The position numbers and the translations under genes were made by a program. DNA of 10,371 nt from an uncultured Sphingorhabdus sp. Lineage in GTDB: Bacteria; Pseudomonadota; Alphaproteobacteria; Sphingomonadales; Sphingomonadaceae. Positions 6,687 to 10,371 of the stretch are shown here, one piece after another; position 1 is the first letter of the stretch; each line of letters starts with the position of its first letter. A model generated the notes under the pieces. The model ran no database searches and had not been told where the DNA came from. It worked only from the letters and a program-made list of their open reading frames with translations. The stretch is from positions 1 to 10,371 of the forward strand of contig CALMYW010000381.1 in assembly GCA_937873665.1 (NCBI GenBank), written 5' to 3'.

Positions 6687-8006
6687 TCACCGTCCAACCG
6701 CGAAATACTCGATGCCGGCGCCGCGTACGAGTTTCGGGTCATAGAGGTTGCGCCCATCGAAAATCACCGGACACTTCAGAGCGGCCTTGATCGCATCGAA
6801 GTCCGGGCTGCGGAACTCCTTCCATTCGGTCACGATGACCAGTGCGTCGGCATTGGCAAGGGTGCCCATCGGCCCCTCGGCATACTGCAGGCGCGGTTCG
6901 TCGCCATATATGCGCTGCGCCTCGCGCATGGCGACCGGGTCATAGGCGGTGACGGTGGCGCCGGCAGCGAAGAGGTCAGCGATGAGTTCGCGACTTGGCG
7001 CTTCGCGCATGTCGTCGGTGTTGGGCTTGAAGGCAAGACCCCAGAGCGCCAAGTGCCGGCCTTTCAGGTCTCCGAGGTAGTCCTTGATCTTGGCCGTCAG
7101 GACGTGCTTCTGGGCATCGTTGGCTTCCTCGACGGCCGTCAGGACCCGGAGGGTGATGTTGGCGTCATCACGGGCGGTCTTGATCAGGGCCTTGACGTCC
7201 TTGGGGAAGCAGGAGCCGCCGTAGCCGCAGCCAGGATAGAGGAAGTGGTAGCCGATGCGCGGGTCGGAGCCGATGCCCTGGCGGACCATTTCGATATCGG
7301 CGCCGAGCACCTCGGCGAGGTTGGCCAGTTCGTTCATGAAGCTGATGCGGGTGGCCAGCATGGCGTTGGCGGCATACTTGGTGAGTTCGGCGCTCTTGAC
7401 GTCGGTGACGATCAGGCGTTCGCGGTTACGCTGAAACGGCGCATAGAGCGCGCGCATCAGGTGGATGGCCTGGTCGTCCTCGGCGCCGACGACGATGCGG
7501 TCGGGACGCATGAAGTCCTCGACGGCGGCGCCTTCCTTGAGGAATTCCGGGTTGGAAACGACGCTGTAGGGGATGTCGACCGCGCGCTTGTCCAATTCGT
7601 CGGCAACGGCCGCCTTCACCTTGGCGGCAGTGCCAACCGGCACCGTGCTCTTGTCCACCACAACCTTGTAGTCGGTCATCAGGCGGCCGATGTTGCGGGC
7701 GGCGGCGAGGACGTACTGCAGATCCGCTGAACCGTCTTCGTCGGGTGGGGTGCCGACGGCGATGAACTGGATGGTGCCGTGGTGGACGGCCTTTTCAACA
7801 TCGGTGGTGAAATGCAGGCGGCCGGCGGCGACATTGCGGCGGACCATCTCGAGGAGCCCCGGCTCGTGGATGGGGATGCCCCCTTCCTCCAGGATACGGA
7901 CCTTTTCCGGGTCGACGTCGACGCAGACGACGTCATTGCCAACTTCAGCCAGACAGGCGCCACTGACCAGACCGACATAACCGGTACCGACGACGGTGAT
8001 TTTCAT
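6687..8006 (-). CDS. ugd: UDP-glucose 6-dehydrogenase
   Basis: This cytoplasmic enzyme oxidises UDP-glucose twice with NAD+ to UDP-glucuronate, a precursor for acidic exopolysaccharides or for sugars derived from it. The 439-residue length is typical. The N-terminal Rossmann domain has GTGYVG (7-12) and Asp30 ending the second strand. [13 protein letters not shown] (84-96), DKSTVPVGT (118-126) and [15 protein letters not shown] (151-165) follow. The central helix contains KYAANAMLA (210-218), and the active site reads [10 protein letters not shown] (261-270) with catalytic Cys266. The C-terminal UDP-binding domain has [18 protein letters not shown] (315-332). All key residues are present, so the enzyme should be active. 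No Shine-Dalgarno is visible before the ATG at 8006. Instead the ATGA overlaps the stop of the upstream remnant frame by 4 bases, as if ugd were once coupled to an intact gene there. Confidence 0.97.
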   Translation of the reverse strand: MKITVVGTGYVGLVSGACLAEVGNDVVCVDVDPEKVRILEEGGIPIHEPGLLEMVRRNVAAGRLHFTTDVEKAVHHGTIQFIAVGTPPDEDGSADLQYVLAAARNIGRLMTDYKVVVDKSTVPVGTAAKVKAAVADELDKRAVDIPYSVVSNPEFLKEGAAVEDFMRPDRIVVGAEDDQAIHLMRALYAPFQRNRERLIVTDVKSAELTKYAANAMLATRISFMNELANLAEVLGADIEMVRQGIGSDPRIGYHFLYPGCGYGGSCFPKDVKALIKTARDDANITLRVLTAVEEANDAQKHVLTAKIKDYLGDLKGRHLALWGLAFKPNTDDMREAPSRELIADLFAAGATVTAYDPVAMREAQRIYGDEPRLQYAEGPMGTLANADALVIVTEWKEFRSPDFDAIKAALKCPVIFDGRNLYDPKLVRGAGIEYFAVGR

Positions 8007-8272
8007 GTGATTTCAGCCAAGATTGTTTGCAAGGGTTGTTCTTCTAAAAAATCGACGACGCGCCCGGCATTGCCAGTCCGGGCCAGATCCAGACGATGAA
8101 TTGGCATGGGGGGCGTCATCGAAAACCATGGAACCGGGGCGACCGATTTCGTTCCTGCTAAACCCGTTTTCCATACTCGAAGACCCGTCTCGACGGCGAT
8201 GTGAACGGGTCGAAGGGATCCCGGAAGAAGTGTTGGGAACGGGAACATCGTTGCTGGGCGCGAAATTTGCAT
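8003..8272 (-). pseudogene. Remnant of a glycosyltransferase N-terminus, internally deleted or decayed
   Basis: An 89-codon frame fills most of the roughly 300-base gap between two intact genes. Its first 50 residues line up with the N-terminus of the intact glycosyltransferase at 5452-6639. SRPATMFPFPTLLPGSLRP aligns without gaps to the 19-residue start SRAIKTLVVSTLFPSSVRP. VETGLR corresponds to VETRLR, and APVPWF falls at residues 45-50 in both proteins. The conserved GIF before VET is lost or altered (HIAVET here), and nothing of the donor-binding domain remains. After about residue 55 the similarity stops. The last 25 or so residues ([18 protein letters not shown]) are unrecognised, and their stop overlaps the ugd start by 4 bases as a normal gene end would. 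I read it as a glycosyltransferase gene with a large internal deletion. A diverged small gene or poor sequence are alternatives. Confidence 0.6.
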
Positions 8273-8306
8273 TGGGAGTGTTGAGAAATCGTTCCTTGCC
8301 GAATGT

Positions 8307-9524
8307 TCAATCGTCGTTGGTCCCCGTGAGGGTCAAGTACGGTACACGGTAATTGGCCACACTGTTGCGCCAGTTGCGGACACTTTCCACAAACTGGCGG
8401 CCGTTGGCTCTGAGTTCGGGCCAGCGCCATGGATTGCTGAGCAGTTCCACGATCGCTTGTGCCAGCGCGTCGCGATCTCCAGCCTTGAAGAGGATGCCCG
8501 TCCTGTTGTGTTCGACGAGTTCCTTGTGGCCGCCGACGTCCGAAGCGACGAAGAGCTGGCCCTGAGCCATGGCTTCGAGGGGTTTCAGTGGTGTGACGAG
8601 TTCGGTCAGGCGGATCGGGTGGCGAGGGTAGGCGAGAATGTCGATCAGATCGTAATAACGGCTCACGTCTTCGTGCGGCACACGCCCGGCAAAAACCACG
8701 ACCTCCGTGAGACCAAGCCTCTCGGCTTGCAGGCGCAGATTGGCTTCCTGTGGCCCACCGCCGACGAGCAGAACGCGAATGTCGCGTTGCTTTTCAATGA
8801 TGGCGGGAAGGGCTTCCAGCAACAGGTCAAGACCTTCGTAGGCATAGAATGAACCGACAAACCCGATCACGGTCTTGCCGGTCAGCCCCCATCTATCCTG
8901 CAGTCCCGGGTCGGGCGGGCTGGCCAGATTGAATGAAGCAATATCGACCGCGTTGGGAATGACGGTTACTTTGTCTGCCGGAATCCCGCGGGTCAGGATG
9001 TCTGTCCGCAATCCTTCACAGATGGTGAAGACGTGATCCGCCTGCTGCATGGCACGGGTTTCGAGCTTGCGGGTGGCGCGGTAGCGGAGGCTGCCTTCGG
9101 TCGTGGTCCCGTGGTCGACCGCCGCGTCTTCCCAAAATGCGCGGATTTCATAAACAACGGGAATCCCGAGTTTGCGCGCCACCTTGATCGCTGGCAGGGC
9201 ATTGAGGACCGGGGAGTGGGCATGAATGATGTGTGGACGCACTTCGCGGGCGACCTCATCCAGGCGTCTTTCCATTTGCTTCATCAGGCGAAGTTCCTTG
9301 CCGATTGGCAAGTTGGCCAGTGCGCCCGTCGCCGCCGGGGTGCGGTAGAAGCGCAACCCGTCGACATCTTCGACGGACGCCGATGTCTTACCTTGCTTGG
9401 GTGAGGTGAGGGGAAAGGTCTCCCAGCCGAGTACGCGCTGTTCGCGCAATAGCGCTGCGGTGCGGAAGGAATAGCCGCTGTGCAGGGGAATCGAGTGATC
9501 AAGGACGTGGAGTGCGCGAATCAT
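8307..9524 (-). CDS. Exosortase-A-associated glycosyltransferase (Daro_2409-type family)
   Basis: A 405-residue GT-B glycosyltransferase closely resembling the family that accompanies exosortase A/PEP-CTERM systems (TIGR04063 type). Signatures in order are RALHVLDHSIPLHSGYSFRT (3-22), HAHSPVLNALPA (101-112), VVYEIRAFWEDAAVDHGTTT (123-142), TICEGLR (167-173), VTVIPNAVDI (186-195), GFVGSFYAYEGLDLLLEA (221-238), LLVGGGPQE (252-260), and RLTELVTPLKPLEAMAQG (305-322), the donor-binding region, followed by ASDVGGHKELVEH (327-339). It would add a sugar to the lipid-linked glycan in the cytoplasm. The ATG at 9524 overlaps the amidotransferase stop by 4 bases (ATGA), showing a shared transcript and likely coupling. 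Immediately downstream lies the glycosyltransferase remnant. The sequence looks complete, and the donor is unknown. Confidence 0.94.
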   Translation of the reverse strand: MIRALHVLDHSIPLHSGYSFRTAALLREQRVLGWETFPLTSPKQGKTSASVEDVDGLRFYRTPAATGALANLPIGKELRLMKQMERRLDEVAREVRPHIIHAHSPVLNALPAIKVARKLGIPVVYEIRAFWEDAAVDHGTTTEGSLRYRATRKLETRAMQQADHVFTICEGLRTDILTRGIPADKVTVIPNAVDIASFNLASPPDPGLQDRWGLTGKTVIGFVGSFYAYEGLDLLLEALPAIIEKQRDIRVLLVGGGPQEANLRLQAERLGLTEVVVFAGRVPHEDVSRYYDLIDILAYPRHPIRLTELVTPLKPLEAMAQGQLFVASDVGGHKELVEHNRTGILFKAGDRDALAQAIVELLSNPWRWPELRANGRQFVESVRNWRNSVANYRVPYLTLTGTNDD

Positions 9525-10371
9525 GTGAACTCGCCTCGTTCCATGACATTGCGCAGGAAGGCTTCGAACATCAGCAGCGCCCAGATTGAGGCGCTGTAGT
9601 CGCGGCTGCCGTTGTTGTGGGCGTCGACCAGGTGCTGAAGGTATTCGCGGTTGAACCAGCCGGTTTCGGCTAGACGAGGACCGAGCAGCGAGTCATCGAC
9701 GCGTCGCTTGAGCGGACCGCGAAACCAGCGGGCGAGCGGAACCGAGAAGCCCATCTTCGGACGATAGAGTACGTCGCCGGGAAGATAGGGTTCCATCGAT
9801 TTCTTGAGCAGGTACTTGGCTTCCTGGCCGCGGATCTTTCGTGAAGAACCCAGGGTGGCCAACCACTCGACCAGGTTGTGGTCCATCAGCGGTTCACGAA
9901 CCTCGAGCGAATGGGCCATGCTGGCCCGGTCGACCTTGGTGTTGATGTCGCCGACCAGGTAGGTCTTGAGATCAAGGTACTGGATCAATGCCAGGGGGTC
10001 ATCGGTATTGGCCCTGGCAGCGTGCTGCCTGAACACCTGGATGGCATCGTAGCCGCCAAGGGCTGACTTGAGTGCCCGGCTGAACAACTGGTCGCGCATG
10101 GGTGCCCGCAGGATCGATACGGAGTGAAAGTAACTTTCCACCGAGGTGCGGGCGATGCCTTCGAATGTGGTCTTGGCGCGGAAGACGCGGGGCGCCCAGT
10201 CGGCCTTGGGGTAGAGCTTGCCGAGAGCGCCGAAGAACGGGCGGCGCAAACTCAGCGGCAGGGCCGAGCGCATCCTTTCTTCCATCAGGTGCAGCTTGTA
10301 ACGGCGGTAGGCGCCCACACGTTTATCGCCCCCCCCCCCGCCGACGGGCACGCGCGCGTGCGGGTGCGGCC
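9521..10371 (-). CDS. Exosortase-A-associated amidotransferase (asparagine synthase-like), C-terminal part
   Basis: This is the synthetase half of an asparagine-synthase-like glutamine amidotransferase of the type found in exosortase A loci (TIGR03108-like). Such proteins are usually about 600 residues or more, so the N-terminal glutaminase domain lies outside the window. Recognisable segments are AYRRYKLHL, KTYLVGDINTKVDRASMAHS (129-148 counted from the GTG at 10351), LEVREPLMDH (149-158), KYLLKKSMEPYLP (179-191) and RPKMGFSVPLARWFRGPL (197-214). The frame is open to the window edge, so the GTG at 10351 is internal and not a start. The reaction in this pathway has not been settled; amidation of a glycan or precursor is a guess. 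At the very edge the conserved SGDGGDE motif reads GGGGGDK, next to an 11-base C run, which may be sequence error. It overlaps the next glycosyltransferase by 4 bases. Confidence 0.9.
   Translation of the reverse strand, partial: PHPHARVPVGGGGGDKRVGAYRRYKLHLMEERMRSALPLSLRRPFFGALGKLYPKADWAPRVFRAKTTFEGIARTSVESYFHSVSILRAPMRDQLFSRALKSALGGYDAIQVFRQHAARANTDDPLALIQYLDLKTYLVGDINTKVDRASMAHSLEVREPLMDHNLVEWLATLGSSRKIRGQEAKYLLKKSMEPYLPGDVLYRPKMGFSVPLARWFRGPLKRRVDDSLLGPRLAETGWFNREYLQHLVDAHNNGSRDYSASIWALLMFEAFLRNVMERGEFT
10329..10339. repeat. C11 homopolymer and low-complexity window edge
   Basis: Eleven C in a row on the plus strand, followed to the window end by GC-only alternating sequence (CACGCGCGCGTGCGGGTGCGG). 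On the coding strand it encodes the glycine run that replaces the conserved SGDGGD motif of the amidotransferase. Frame is kept across it, but several normally conserved residues are changed, so this may be unreliable sequence at a contig end. Confidence 0.6.

Noticed and set aside
6627..7730. 367-codon plus-strand frame opposite ugd
   Set aside because: Antisense shadow of a fully conserved enzyme gene, with no family features of its own.
1..10371. CRISPR arrays, tRNA or rRNA genes, insertion sequences
   Set aside because: No regularly spaced direct repeats, no tRNA-like cloverleaf or rRNA sequence, and no transposase motifs were seen on either strand.

Overview
The window looks like chromosomal DNA of a high-GC betaproteobacterium, probably Rhodocyclales-like. 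That is an inference from protein families seen together: a biotin bioF-bioH-bioC run and glycan genes of the type that accompanies exosortase A (XrtA)/PEP-CTERM protein sorting. No rRNA, tRNA or species marker is present, so the assignment is tentative. Every supported gene lies on the minus strand, so the order of transcription runs from high to low coordinates.

Right and centre (about 10371 to 3169): an exopolysaccharide/glycan cluster. It begins with the C-terminal part of an asparagine-synthase-like amidotransferase, cut by the window edge. Next come an exosortase-A-associated glycosyltransferase, a short degraded remnant of a second glycosyltransferase, UDP-glucose 6-dehydrogenase (ugd), an intact family-4 glycosyltransferase, a multi-spanning Wzy/O-ligase-like membrane protein and a NodB-type polysaccharide deacetylase. 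Most junctions overlap by 4 or 8 bases, so the genes are probably translated in a coupled way. Together they would supply UDP-glucuronate, build and modify a sugar chain, and polymerise or ligate it in the envelope. The exosortase itself and any PEP-CTERM substrates are not in the window. Parts of the deacetylase, ligase and family-4 glycosyltransferase stretch are visibly less GC-rich than the biotin genes.

Middle spacer (about 2890 to 3168): no credible gene. It contains several inverted repeats, including a strong 8+4 bp hairpin, and may be a dispersed palindromic element.

Left (2889 to 1): a VapBC-type toxin-antitoxin pair preceded by an 18-bp palindrome that looks like its operator. Only 3 bases after the toxin stop, bioF begins, followed by bioH and the N-terminal third or so of bioC. 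The biotin genes therefore have no leader of their own in this window and appear to be read through from the toxin-antitoxin promoter.

The points most worth a second look are the glycosyltransferase remnant between the first glycosyltransferase and ugd, a C8 tract at the ligase 3' end where a one-base shift would fuse ligase and deacetylase in frame, and the placement of vapBC directly upstream of the biotin operon.
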